Below the pieces are notes generated by a model that had not been told where the DNA came from, ran no database searches, and saw only the letters and a program-made list of their open reading frames with translations. Below are positions 18,678-25,355 of a stretch of DNA of 36,261 nucleotides, one piece after another. Origin of the DNA: Nanobdellati archaeon (GTDB lineage: Archaea; Nanobdellota; Nanobdellia; Woesearchaeales; GCA-2686295); assembly GCA_014384375.1 (NCBI GenBank), contig JACNFY010000019.1, positions 1-36,261 on the forward strand, given 5' to 3'. The translations under genes and the position numbers were made by a program. Every line of letters begins with the position of its first letter. Position 1 is the first letter of the stretch.

Positions 18678-18763
18678 GCGAGGGTGTCAGAGTCTGGTCA
18701 AATGACTACGGTCGAGGGCCGTAGGCCTTAGTGGCTGCGCGGGTTCGAATCCCGTCCCTCGCA
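18678..18763 (+). tRNA. tRNA-Leu (GAG)
   Basis: A class II tRNA of 86 nt without an encoded CCA. The acceptor stem is GCGAGGG (18678-18684) with CCCTCGC (18756-18762) and discriminator A, as expected for leucine (archaeal serine tRNAs have G). The three-pair D stem and CTGGTCAAA loop are leucine-like. The anticodon stem TACGG/CCGTA encloses TCGAGGG with GAG at 18714-18716, a long variable arm follows, and the T arm is GCGGG-TTCGAAT-CCCGT. Position 33 is C (18713) instead of the near-universal U. A tRNA-Leu between rpoD and rpl18e is also seen in haloarchaea. Confidence 0.93.
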
Positions 18764-18765
18764 TA

Positions 18766-18853
18766 TAATGGTTTCGTCCATTAACACCGAGTGTGGCATA
18801 AAGCCACACGAGACGCCAAAGGCGTCGTGACCGAAGGGAACACAATCCCGGTC
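18766..18853 (+). ncRNA. Chain of four hairpins between tRNA-Leu and rpl18e
   Basis: Four successive inverted repeats fill the gap: TAATGG/CCATTA (18766-18783), GTGTGGC/GCCACAC (18791-18809), GACGCC/GGCGTC (18812-18826), and GACC..GGGA/TCCC..GGTC (18829-18853). They are GC-richer than the surroundings and end 19 bases before the rpl18e start codon. CAC at 18785-18787 could close a junction with GTG at 18827-18829. It could be a leader regulating rpl18e, a guide RNA, or a tRNA-processing signal. I do not recognise a known class. Confidence 0.5.
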
Positions 18854-18872
18854 AAGCCTGATAAGGATTGAA

Positions 18873-19217
18873 ATGAAACACGAACAACTAAGAAAACTAG
18901 TAAATGAATTGAAGAAGAACTCAATAGTTAATAATGTAAGGATATGGAAAAAAATAGCTGTAGATTTAGAGAAGCCAACAAGGAATAGGAGAGAGATAAA
19001 CATATACAAGATAGAGAAATATGCAAATCCTAATGAGACAGTAGTTGTTCCAGGCAAAGTTCTCGGAACAGGAGAACTGACAAAGAAAGTTAATGTAGCA
19101 GCATTCAACTTTTCAGACTCTGCTTATAGAAAGATAAAAGAGAAAGGACAAGCAATGTCAATATCAGAGTTACTAAAAAACAATCCAAAAGGAAAGAAAG
19201 TGAGGATACTAGGATGA
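18873..19217 (+). CDS. rpl18e: 50S ribosomal protein L18e (eL18)
   Basis: An archaeal/eukaryotic large-subunit protein. The N-terminal half has the helical LRKLVNELKKNS and IWKKIAVDLEKPTRNRREINIYKIEKYA; the C-terminal half has the conserved VVVPGKVLGTGELTKKV and VAAFNFSDSAYRKI. The length of 114 residues is normal for archaea. It overlaps rpl13 by four bases (ATGA), implying coupled translation, and lies directly after a structured RNA region. Confidence 0.96.
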   Translation: MKHEQLRKLVNELKKNSIVNNVRIWKKIAVDLEKPTRNRREINIYKIEKYANPNETVVVPGKVLGTGELTKKVNVAAFNFSDSAYRKIKEKGQAMSISELLKNNPKGKKVRILG

Positions 19218-19627
19218 TCATAGATGCAACAGACTTAATACTTGGAAGGATGGCAACAGTTGTTGCAAAGAAAGCATTACAAGGAGAAAAAATAGATGTA
19301 GTAAACAGTGAAAAAGCTATAATCACAGGTAACAAGAAAAAAATCCTAGCAAGATACAGACAGAGAAGGGAAAGAGGAGCACCATTAACAGGACCATACT
19401 TTCCAAAACAATCAGACAGATTTGTGAAGAGAACAATCAGAGGAATGATACCATACAAGCGGCCAAAAGGGAGAGAAGCATTCAAAAAAGTGATGTGCTA
19501 CAGAGGAATTCCAACAGAATTTCGAGATAAAAAAGCAGAAACAATAAAAGAAGCAAACATTTCAAAACTTTCACACACAAAATATTTAAGAGTAGACGAT
19601 ATCTGCTCATTTTTAGGAGGAAAATGA
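19214..19627 (+). CDS. rpl13: 50S ribosomal protein L13 (uL13)
   Basis: A large-subunit protein that binds 23S rRNA. Visible motifs are IIDATDLILGRMATVVAKKAL, VVNSEKAIITGNK and the archaeal MIPYKRPKGREAFKKVMCYRG. The 137-residue length fits archaeal L13. The start codon overlaps the rpl18e stop, and rps9 follows after 52 bases containing a short AT-rich hairpin (AAAATTT-GAA-AAATTTT) and a GAGGTGA binding site. Confidence 0.97.
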   Translation: MIIDATDLILGRMATVVAKKALQGEKIDVVNSEKAIITGNKKKILARYRQRRERGAPLTGPYFPKQSDRFVKRTIRGMIPYKRPKGREAFKKVMCYRGIPTEFRDKKAETIKEANISKLSHTKYLRVDDICSFLGGK

Positions 19628-19679
19628 AACAGAAAAATTTGAAAAATTTTGCGTTCCATAATTTCATAGAGGTGAAATT

Positions 19680-20075
19680 ATGAAACCAATACATGTATCT
19701 GGAAAAAGGAAGAGAGCAGTTGCAAGAGTAACGTTGAAAAATGGAACTGGAAAAATAACAATTAATAATCTAAATCTCGACTATTATGAACCAAAACTTG
19801 CAAGGATGAAGATAAAAGAACCCCTTTTGTTAGCAAAAGACATAACTGACAGAGTAGATATTGAAGTGAATGTGTTTGGCGGTGGCTATATGAGCCAGGC
19901 AGATGCAGCCAGATTAGCGATTGGAAGAGCCCTCATAAAATACAATTCGAAACTAAAAGATTTATTCCTGAATTACGACAGGCAGTTATTAGTTGCAGAT
20001 GTTAGAAGGAAGGAATGTTCAAAGCCAAACAGTCGCGGCAATGCTCGGTCGAAGCGTCAAAAGTCGTATCGTTAA
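19680..20075 (+). CDS. rps9: 30S ribosomal protein S9 (uS9) with recoded 3' end
   Basis: A small-subunit head protein whose C-terminal tail reaches the P-site tRNA. It starts VSGKRKRAVARVTLKNGTG, has GGGYMSQADAARLAIGRAL, and ends RSKRQKSYR, the typical archaeal terminus, so the protein is intact at 131 residues. The ribosome binding site is GAGGTGA. Of 14 arginine codons, the first 10 are AGA/AGG and the last 4, all after base ~20029, are CGC, CGG, CGT and CGT. That abrupt switch right before an inserted endonuclease gene suggests that the 3' end came in with the insertion. Confidence 0.95.
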   Translation: MKPIHVSGKRKRAVARVTLKNGTGKITINNLNLDYYEPKLARMKIKEPLLLAKDITDRVDIEVNVFGGGYMSQADAARLAIGRALIKYNSKLKDLFLNYDRQLLVADVRRKECSKPNSRGNARSKRQKSYR

Positions 20076-20121
20076 AGCAGTAATAGAATTCTTTTTTAAT
20101 ATAAATTTGATATTAAAATGG

Positions 20122-20159
20122 GTGCTATCCACTAATCACTGGACATCCTCGCATAGCAC
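20122..20159. repeat. Hairpin between rps9 and the endonuclease gene
   Basis: GTGCTAT (20122-20128) pairs perfectly with ATAGCAC (20153-20159); inside, CCA (20129-20131) can pair with TGG (20140-20142). It sits just before the endonuclease promoter. It may end the ribosomal transcript or belong to the inserted element. Confidence 0.4.
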
Positions 20160-20167
20160 TTATAAAG
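20160..20167 (+). promoter_or_regulatory. TATA box of the LAGLIDADG endonuclease gene
   Basis: TTATAAAG, the same core as the rps13 operon promoter, is centred about 25 bases before the GTG at 20189. This predicts a leaderless mRNA and supports the GTG start. An inverted repeat AAAGAA-TGAG-TTCTTT (20164-20179) overlaps the box. Confidence 0.55.
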
Positions 20168-20188
20168 AATGAGTTCTTTAAATCTAGT

Positions 20189-21562
20189 GTGAATTTAACT
20201 AATCAAGAATTGCAAATTAAGAGATTATCTTTTAGTAAATCCAGTTCTAATCTTAGGATTATTTTAAATCCCGAGTTCAAAAAAGAAATTTTTGATGAAT
20301 TATTTAAGAAACATTCTTCTTCAAAATCTTCTGTAATATTAAACATTTCTAGAGGCACGTTATACCATTATAAAAATAATAGGGTAGAATCTGTTTCGTT
20401 CACAATAATTGAAAAAATTAGAAGATTATTAGATTTAAGTAAAGAAGAGATTAATAAGAATTCAATTGAAATTCTAAAGAGTGAAGAAGTCAGGGATAAA
20501 GGTTTAGTTTTCGGAAGGAAATTTAGAAGAATACAATTAAAAAAATTTAGAGAGAAAATTCCGAAAGTCAAGAATATTGTTGAAGATAACTTCTTAAATT
20601 TAGAAAAATGGTTTTCTTTTTATAAGAAATTAATTGATTTCGGATGTAGAGAGATTAAAAGTATTCAACGAGAAAACAACATATTAAAGGTTAAGTATAC
20701 AAATTATGCAAAAGGAAAGAAAAAATTATTTACAATATTGTTACCTAGAAAAATAAAATTAGACGAAGATTTTCAATATTTCTTTGGTTTATGGGTTGGG
20801 GACAAAGCAGGGGGAGGAAGAATTGGAGTGATTAATAAAGAGAAAGTATTAAACCTTTATACTGCAGAGTACTTGAGGAAACTTTATCAAAGACCTGAAT
20901 TTGTTTTATATATCCACAAGAAAACAAAGTTACGTAAGTTAAATTACGATATTGATAAAATAATTAGAATAAATAGTTCGTACCAAGGATACGCTATTTC
21001 TGTTCATGCAACAAATGGTGTTCTTAAGTCATTCTTTGAGTATTTAGAGAAAGATTTAGATGAGTTTCTTAATTTAATTCCAAACAGAAACGTGTTCTTT
21101 GCAGGTCTCTTTGATGCAGAAGGAAACGTTTTTTTAGAAGACCATTGTTTCAGATGGTCTTGTAAGGACCAGATTAATATCAAAATTTTTTCTAGTTATC
21201 TCAAGGAAACGGGTTTGTTTCATAGGTTTGATGGTTCAAACATAGTTACTTACAATAAAGAAGTTTTCTCTAAAAGCATTCTCCCTTTTATAAGGCATCC
21301 AGTGAAAATAAATGATTCACAGTTTATTTGTTTTAAAAAAGGAATATTAAATGAAAGGTTTAAAGAAATTTTAAGAGTTATTAACAATAATCCTGGGAAA
21401 AAAGCTAATGAAATTGCGAAAGCTTTAAAAAAAGTCAAGCTTTTCGCTCAACTAAGATTTTTAGAGGACAATAATTATATTCACAGAAAGAGTTATCCTC
21501 ATAAGATTTATATCACTAATAAAGGTGTGGCTTCTCTTAGCCACGGAGGGAAGGATTTATGA
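20189..21562 (+). CDS. Free-standing LAGLIDADG homing endonuclease
   Basis: A 457-residue protein. The N-terminal ~90 residues contain a helix-turn-helix-like segment (VILNISRGTLYHYKN). The catalytic part carries two LAGLIDADG-type motifs, FFGLWVGDKAGG (198-209, less canonical) and FAGLFDAEGN (304-313, clear), which form the two-helix core with acidic residues. The C-terminal ~65 residues look like a winged helix (NEIAKALKKVKLFAQLRFLE). No intein splicing residues (N-terminal Cys/Ser, C-terminal HN) frame it, so it is not an intein. It begins at a GTG about 25 bases from a TATA box and overlaps the rpoN start codon (ATGA). It splits the normally adjacent rps9 and rpoN, and both flanks look recoded, as expected of a homing insertion. 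Confidence 0.88.
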   Translation: MNLTNQELQIKRLSFSKSSSNLRIILNPEFKKEIFDELFKKHSSSKSSVILNISRGTLYHYKNNRVESVSFTIIEKIRRLLDLSKEEINKNSIEILKSEEVRDKGLVFGRKFRRIQLKKFREKIPKVKNIVEDNFLNLEKWFSFYKKLIDFGCREIKSIQRENNILKVKYTNYAKGKKKLFTILLPRKIKLDEDFQYFFGLWVGDKAGGGRIGVINKEKVLNLYTAEYLRKLYQRPEFVLYIHKKTKLRKLNYDIDKIIRINSSYQGYAISVHATNGVLKSFFEYLEKDLDEFLNLIPNRNVFFAGLFDAEGNVFLEDHCFRWSCKDQINIKIFSSYLKETGLFHRFDGSNIVTYNKEVFSKSILPFIRHPVKINDSQFICFKKGILNERFKEILRVINNNPGKKANEIAKALKKVKLFAQLRFLEDNNYIHRKSYPHKIYITNKGVASLSHGGKDL

Positions 21563-21757
21563 TTATACCTGTCCGCTGTTTTTAGCTGTGGAAAACCAGT
21601 AGGTCACCTCTGGGAAGAATACCAGGAAAGATTGAAGAAGAAAGAAGATACAAAAAAAATCCTTAACTCATTAGGGTTGGAAAGATACTGTTGCAGAGCA
21701 TTATTCCTCGGGCATGTTGATTTGATTGATACTGCAGCACAATTTAAGAAGTTTTAA
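21559..21757 (+). CDS. rpoN: RNA polymerase subunit N (Rpo10), interrupted by a one-base frameshift
   Basis: A small zinc-binding subunit of archaeal RNA polymerase (the eukaryotic Rpb10 counterpart). Starting from the ATG inside the endonuclease stop, the reading is MIIPVRCF then a TAG at 21583-21585. Dropping one T from the run at 21579-21583 restores a perfect 65-residue RpoN: MIIPVRCFSCGKPVGHLW, then the conserved ERYCCRALFLGHVDLID. Zinc ligands CxxC and CC are present only if the frame is restored. The gene is essential elsewhere, so this is a sequence error, a real slippage site, or a lesion left by the endonuclease insertion. The arginine codon before the break is CGC; after it both are AGA. 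GGAGGG upstream serves as ribosome binding site. Confidence 0.85.
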
Positions 21758-21837
21758 AATGTTAAACACAGCAGAAAACACATTGGTTATGCTGTTGTTA
21801 TAGATAGAGTTCTCGATTTTCTAGAGAGCTAAAGAAA

Positions 21838-21848
21838 AAATATATTAA
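21838..21848 (+). promoter_or_regulatory. TATA box of leuS
   Basis: AAATATATTAA lies about 26-30 bases before the leuS ATG, predicting a leaderless or very short-leader mRNA. The 115 bases between rpoN and leuS hold no recognisable gene; rpoK, often found here in archaea, is absent. Confidence 0.5.
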
Positions 21849-21872
21849 TCAGCAGACTAACCTTAACATAAA

Positions 21873-24536
21873 ATGAAAAAACCAGACTTTAACAAGATTG
21901 CCAAGAAATGGCAAGCAAAGTGGGAGAAAGCAAATATATTCCAAGTAAAAGAAGACTCTAAGAAAAACAAATTCTACGTTCTAGAGATGTACCCATACCC
22001 TAGTGCTTCTGGTTTGCACATGGGTCATGCAAGGAATTACTGCATAGGAGACGTTTATTCAAGATACAAAAGGATGAAAGGTTTCAACGTTCTTTACCCA
22101 ATGGGTTATGACTCTTTTGGCTTACCAGCTGAGAACGCAGCTATAAATGCAAAATCTCATCCTAAGAAGTTTACTGAAGCAGCTATTAAGAACTTTATCA
22201 AACAACAGAAATCTCTTGGCCTAAGCTATGATTGGAGTCGAATGATAACATCTCATAGCACAGAATATTACAGATGGGACCAGTGGATATTCCTGAAGAT
22301 GTACAAGAAAGGACTAGCCTATAAGAGAAAATCAACTGTTAATTGGTGCCCCAAATGTGATACTGTGCTTGCTAATGAACAGGTGCACAATGGCAAATGC
22401 TGGAGACATGAAAATATTGATGTTGAGATGAAGGAGTTAGAGCAGTGGTTTTTCAAGATAACAGACTATGCAAACGAACTATTGAAAGATATTAAGAAAC
22501 TGAAAGGATGGTCAGAGGATGTTAAGCTCATGCAGGAAAATTGGATTGGAAGAAGCGAAGGAGCCCTAATGAGTTTCAAGATAGAGAATTCTGATAAAGT
22601 ATTATCTGTCTTTACAACCAGGCCAGATACTTTCTTTGGAATAACCTTTTTGGTTTATGCTCCTGAACACCCAGATGTTATGGACTTAGTTAAGAGCACC
22701 AAGTATGAGAAATCTGTTAAAAAATTTGTGAGAAAAGTAGTTGTTGAAGACAGATTTATGAGAACAGCTGAAGATAGAGAAAAAGAGGGAATGTTTATAG
22801 GGAAATACGCTGTAAACCCAATCACAAAGGAGAAAATCCCTGTTTATATAGCCAACTTTGTTCTTTACGAATATGGTACAGGAGCGATTATCGCAGTTCC
22901 TGCCCATGACCAGAGAGATTTTGAGTTTGCCAAGAAGTATAAAATCCCAATCAGGGTTGTTATAAATCCGCCAAATTATGAATTAAGCCCAGATAAGATG
23001 ACAAGGTCTTACATGGGTGACGGGAATATGACAAATTCTAAGCATTTTGATGGAATGAACAACAGAGATGCTATCCCAAAAATAACAAAGTTTTTAGAAA
23101 AAAACAAATGCGGAAAAGCAACAGTCCAATACAAGCTTAGAGACTGGTTGATCTCAAGACAGAGATTCTGGGGCTGCCCTATACCAATAATTTACTGTGA
23201 CAAGTGTGGTATAGTCTCTGTACCTGAAAAGCATCTGCCTGTTAGATTGCCTGAGAACTTCAAATTTACAATAGGAAAAGGAAATCCTTTAGAGCACTGC
23301 AAGGGGTTTGTGAATACGAAATGTCCGAAGTGTAAAGGGAAAGCAAGAAGAGAAACCGATACAATGGATACATTCGTGGATTCTAGCTGGTACTTTCTAC
23401 GGTACTGTGACGCTAAGAATAAAAAGAAGATTTTTGACCAAAAAAAGGTTGACTATTGGATGCCCATAGATCAGTACATAGGCGGAAAAGAACATGCGAC
23501 AATGCATCTTATCTACTTCAGGTACTTCACGAAGTTCCTGAGAGATATAGGATTATTGAACTTCGATGAGCCAACATTGAACCTCTTCAACCAAGGAATG
23601 CTTCACAAGGGAGGAGTCGTGATGTCCAAGTCAAAAGGAAACGTTGTGACACCTGAAGAGGTAAGTAAGAAGTATGGAATCGATGCTGCTCGCTTATTCT
23701 TGTTGTTCATAGCTTCACCTGATAAGGATATGGAGTGGAGTGATAAAGGAATGGAAGGATCATTTAGATTTGTGAACAAGTTCTATAACTTGATGAACAA
23801 AAAAATGGTTAATAAAAAGGAGAGAAAGGAGACAAGCAGATTGCACAAAACGATAAAAGAAGTTTCTGAAGCTTTAGAAGCAATCAAGTTTAACTTTGCT
23901 TTGATAAAACTAATGAGCTTCACAAACTATCTTCACAACAAGGAAAAGATTTCAAAGGAATCATTTGAGAAGCTCTTAATTATGATGGCTCCATTCACAC
24001 CACATATCTGTGAGGAGTTATGGGTGAAAATAGGAAAGAAACCATTCATATCGTTAAAGAAATGGCCTAAGCATAATGATAAGAAAATAGATGAAAAAGC
24101 AGAAGCAGAGGAAGGATTAACAGGTACAGCTAGTGCAGATATTGAAAAAGTGTTAGATTTGATAGGGAAAAAGAAGAAAAAGAAGATAACATTAATAGTT
24201 TCTCTACAATGGAAGTATGGTTTCTTTAAAGCACTTCAAAAAGAAATGGAAAAAACAAGAGATATAAAGTCGCTTATTAGTATAATATCAAGGAATAAGA
24301 TACTAAAAAAGCACGGACAAGATATAGCAAAATTATTGCCTTCTTTAGTGAAAAATCCTGCCAAAATACCAAAGAAAATTCTTGACCAAAAAGCGGAGTT
24401 GAAAATTCTAAAAGGTACGAAGAAAGAATTAGAAGCAGTGTTTTTATGCAAAGTCAAAGTAGAACTGGCAGAGAAATCTAAAGAAGCAAAAGCAAAGCAA
24501 GCAAATCCTGGGAAACCAGCAATAGTTGTAGAATAA
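21873..24536 (+). CDS. leuS: Leucyl-tRNA synthetase, bacterial-type body
   Basis: Charges tRNA-Leu with leucine. The class I signature is YPYPSASGLHMGH (HMGH at 49-52) and the KMSKS loop is MSKSK (584-588). The editing domain has TTRPDTFFG and VPAHDQRDFEFA. Zinc-binding clusters are NWCPKCDTVLANEQV and CDKC/CPKC. NWCPKC, NWIGRSEGA and FVDSSWYFLRYCDA are typical of bacterial LeuRS rather than the classical archaeal type, suggesting transfer in the lineage. The last ~130 residues (ADIEKVLDLIGK, LQWKYGFFK, KAKQANPGKPAIVVE) instead resemble the C-terminal domain of archaeal-type enzymes as I recall them. Length 887 residues, complete. Confidence 0.95.
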   Translation: MKKPDFNKIAKKWQAKWEKANIFQVKEDSKKNKFYVLEMYPYPSASGLHMGHARNYCIGDVYSRYKRMKGFNVLYPMGYDSFGLPAENAAINAKSHPKKFTEAAIKNFIKQQKSLGLSYDWSRMITSHSTEYYRWDQWIFLKMYKKGLAYKRKSTVNWCPKCDTVLANEQVHNGKCWRHENIDVEMKELEQWFFKITDYANELLKDIKKLKGWSEDVKLMQENWIGRSEGALMSFKIENSDKVLSVFTTRPDTFFGITFLVYAPEHPDVMDLVKSTKYEKSVKKFVRKVVVEDRFMRTAEDREKEGMFIGKYAVNPITKEKIPVYIANFVLYEYGTGAIIAVPAHDQRDFEFAKKYKIPIRVVINPPNYELSPDKMTRSYMGDGNMTNSKHFDGMNNRDAIPKITKFLEKNKCGKATVQYKLRDWLISRQRFWGCPIPIIYCDKCGIVSVPEKHLPVRLPENFKFTIGKGNPLEHCKGFVNTKCPKCKGKARRETDTMDTFVDSSWYFLRYCDAKNKKKIFDQKKVDYWMPIDQYIGGKEHATMHLIYFRYFTKFLRDIGLLNFDEPTLNLFNQGMLHKGGVVMSKSKGNVVTPEEVSKKYGIDAARLFLLFIASPDKDMEWSDKGMEGSFRFVNKFYNLMNKKMVNKKERKETSRLHKTIKEVSEALEAIKFNFALIKLMSFTNYLHNKEKISKESFEKLLIMMAPFTPHICEELWVKIGKKPFISLKKWPKHNDKKIDEKAEAEEGLTGTASADIEKVLDLIGKKKKKKITLIVSLQWKYGFFKALQKEMEKTRDIKSLISIISRNKILKKHGQDIAKLLPSLVKNPAKIPKKILDQKAELKILKGTKKELEAVFLCKVKVELAEKSKEAKAKQANPGKPAIVVE

Positions 24537-24848
24537 TTATTTTTTCAAGTTCTTTCTAAAATCATTTATCTTGTCTTTGTCAATCTTTGGAACCAATCCT
24601 TCATAGCCACAGTCTGCACATTCAAAATTATGAGCAGGTACTGCGCCTATAAAGCGAGTGGCAGGGGGCAGCTTGTCATGTAAAGAAAGTCTTAAGCTGC
24701 TACATTTGGGACATATATATGCATCCTTTGCATTCTCAGCTTTCTTGACAGCCATCTTCTTTGTGATGACATAGAAGATATAGATTGCAAATAATATGAA
24801 AACAATGCTAAGAATCCTAGAGAGAATCTCTGCAGTTAGTTGGTTCAT
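24537..24848 (-). CDS. Membrane-anchored zinc-ribbon protein
   Basis: A 103-residue protein. Residues ~9-29 form one membrane helix (ILSRILSIVFILFAIYIFYV), followed by a basic stretch and a zinc ribbon with paired cysteines CPKC and CADC (YICPKCSSLRLSLHD, NFECADCGYEGLVPKI). The ribbon probably faces the cytoplasm. The start codon overlaps the stop of the 40-residue zinc-ribbon gene (TAATG), so both are translated together. It converges tail-to-tail with leuS without a gap. Function unknown; similar short ribbons are common in archaea. Confidence 0.8.
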   Translation of the reverse strand: MNQLTAEILSRILSIVFILFAIYIFYVITKKMAVKKAENAKDAYICPKCSSLRLSLHDKLPPATRFIGAVPAHNFECADCGYEGLVPKIDKDKINDFRKNLKK

Positions 24849-24970
24849 TATCTTTTCTCAACTTTATAACCGCATTCGCTACACTTCCATAGCTCAAAGA
24901 CATCTGTCTTGAAGGAGAATGGTAGCAGTGTTCCTTTTTCACACTTTGGGCAGTTTGGGAATAATGTCAT
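24848..24970 (-). CDS. 40-residue zinc-ribbon protein
   Basis: A tiny gene from the ATG at 24970, encoding MTLFPNCPKCEKGTLLPF, ending in WKCSECGYKVEKR. Two CxxC pairs (CPKC and CSEC) separated by about 20 residues form a complete zinc ribbon, so the protein is likely real despite its size. It lies just downstream of the SRP RNA gene on the same strand and overlaps the next zinc-ribbon gene by one base. Possibly it is cotranscribed with the SRP RNA or has its own start. Function unknown. Confidence 0.75.
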   Translation of the reverse strand: MTLFPNCPKCEKGTLLPFSFKTDVFELWKCSECGYKVEKR

Positions 24971-24992
24971 CTTAACGTCTCTTTTTTAATAA

Positions 24993-25254
24993 GTGCGTGC
25001 CTGAAGGTGGACGTAAACTAAAGTCAAAAGCGACCTTGATTTTTCCTCAGCCCTGCGACCCTCTAAGCACCATGATTAATATTTAGAGCTGCTTCATTCC
25101 TGATCTGACTCAGTTCATAAAAATCATGATCCTAGAGGACAAGGCATCGACGGTCCAACCAAGACTTCTGGCTCAAGCAACGCCGCCCCTCAGGCTTCAA
25201 CCCCGCCAACATCCATTTGCGGTAACAGGTGAGGATGAGCCACCCAGTCTAGCA
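24993..25254 (-). ncRNA. Signal recognition particle RNA (archaeal 7S RNA)
   Basis: Read on the minus strand, helix 8 with the SRP54-binding core is clear at about 25086-25113: GTCAG, a GGAA tip, then GAAGCAGC. The 5' Alu domain has TCACCTGTTACCG and GGCGGGGTTGAAGCC followed by GAGGGGCGG, as in archaeal 7S RNAs. The 5' CTGGGTGG pairs with 3' CCACCTTCAG to close helix 1. The 5' end is set by a TATA box 26 bases upstream; the 3' end is approximate. The RNA targets signal-peptide proteins such as those in region 1. Confidence 0.88.
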
Positions 25255-25275
25255 ATATGGGAAAAGAATGAGTTC

Positions 25276-25283
25276 TTTTTAAA
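25276..25283 (-). promoter_or_regulatory. TATA box of the SRP RNA gene
   Basis: TTTAAAAA on the minus strand is centred 26 bases upstream of the inferred SRP RNA 5' end at 25254. The 16-base inverted repeat AAAGAATGAGTTCTTT (25263-25278) next to it is identical to the one at the endonuclease promoter (20164-20179). Confidence 0.5.
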
Positions 25284-25355
25284 GCTATCTTAATATTTTT
25301 CTGAAAATAGAAAGTTTTATTAACTTTTAAGGAATATTCACTGTAGGGGGAGCAA

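Noticed and set aside
18678-18763. Reading the class II tRNA as tRNA-Ser(CGA)
   Set aside because: Placing U33 before CGA destroys the anticodon stem, and the discriminator base is A as in leucine tRNAs rather than G.
20189-21562. Endonuclease gene as an intein or spliced intron
   Set aside because: It has its own start and stop, rps9 is complete before it, no intein splice residues are present, and no copy of the rpoN start lies upstream that splicing could join.
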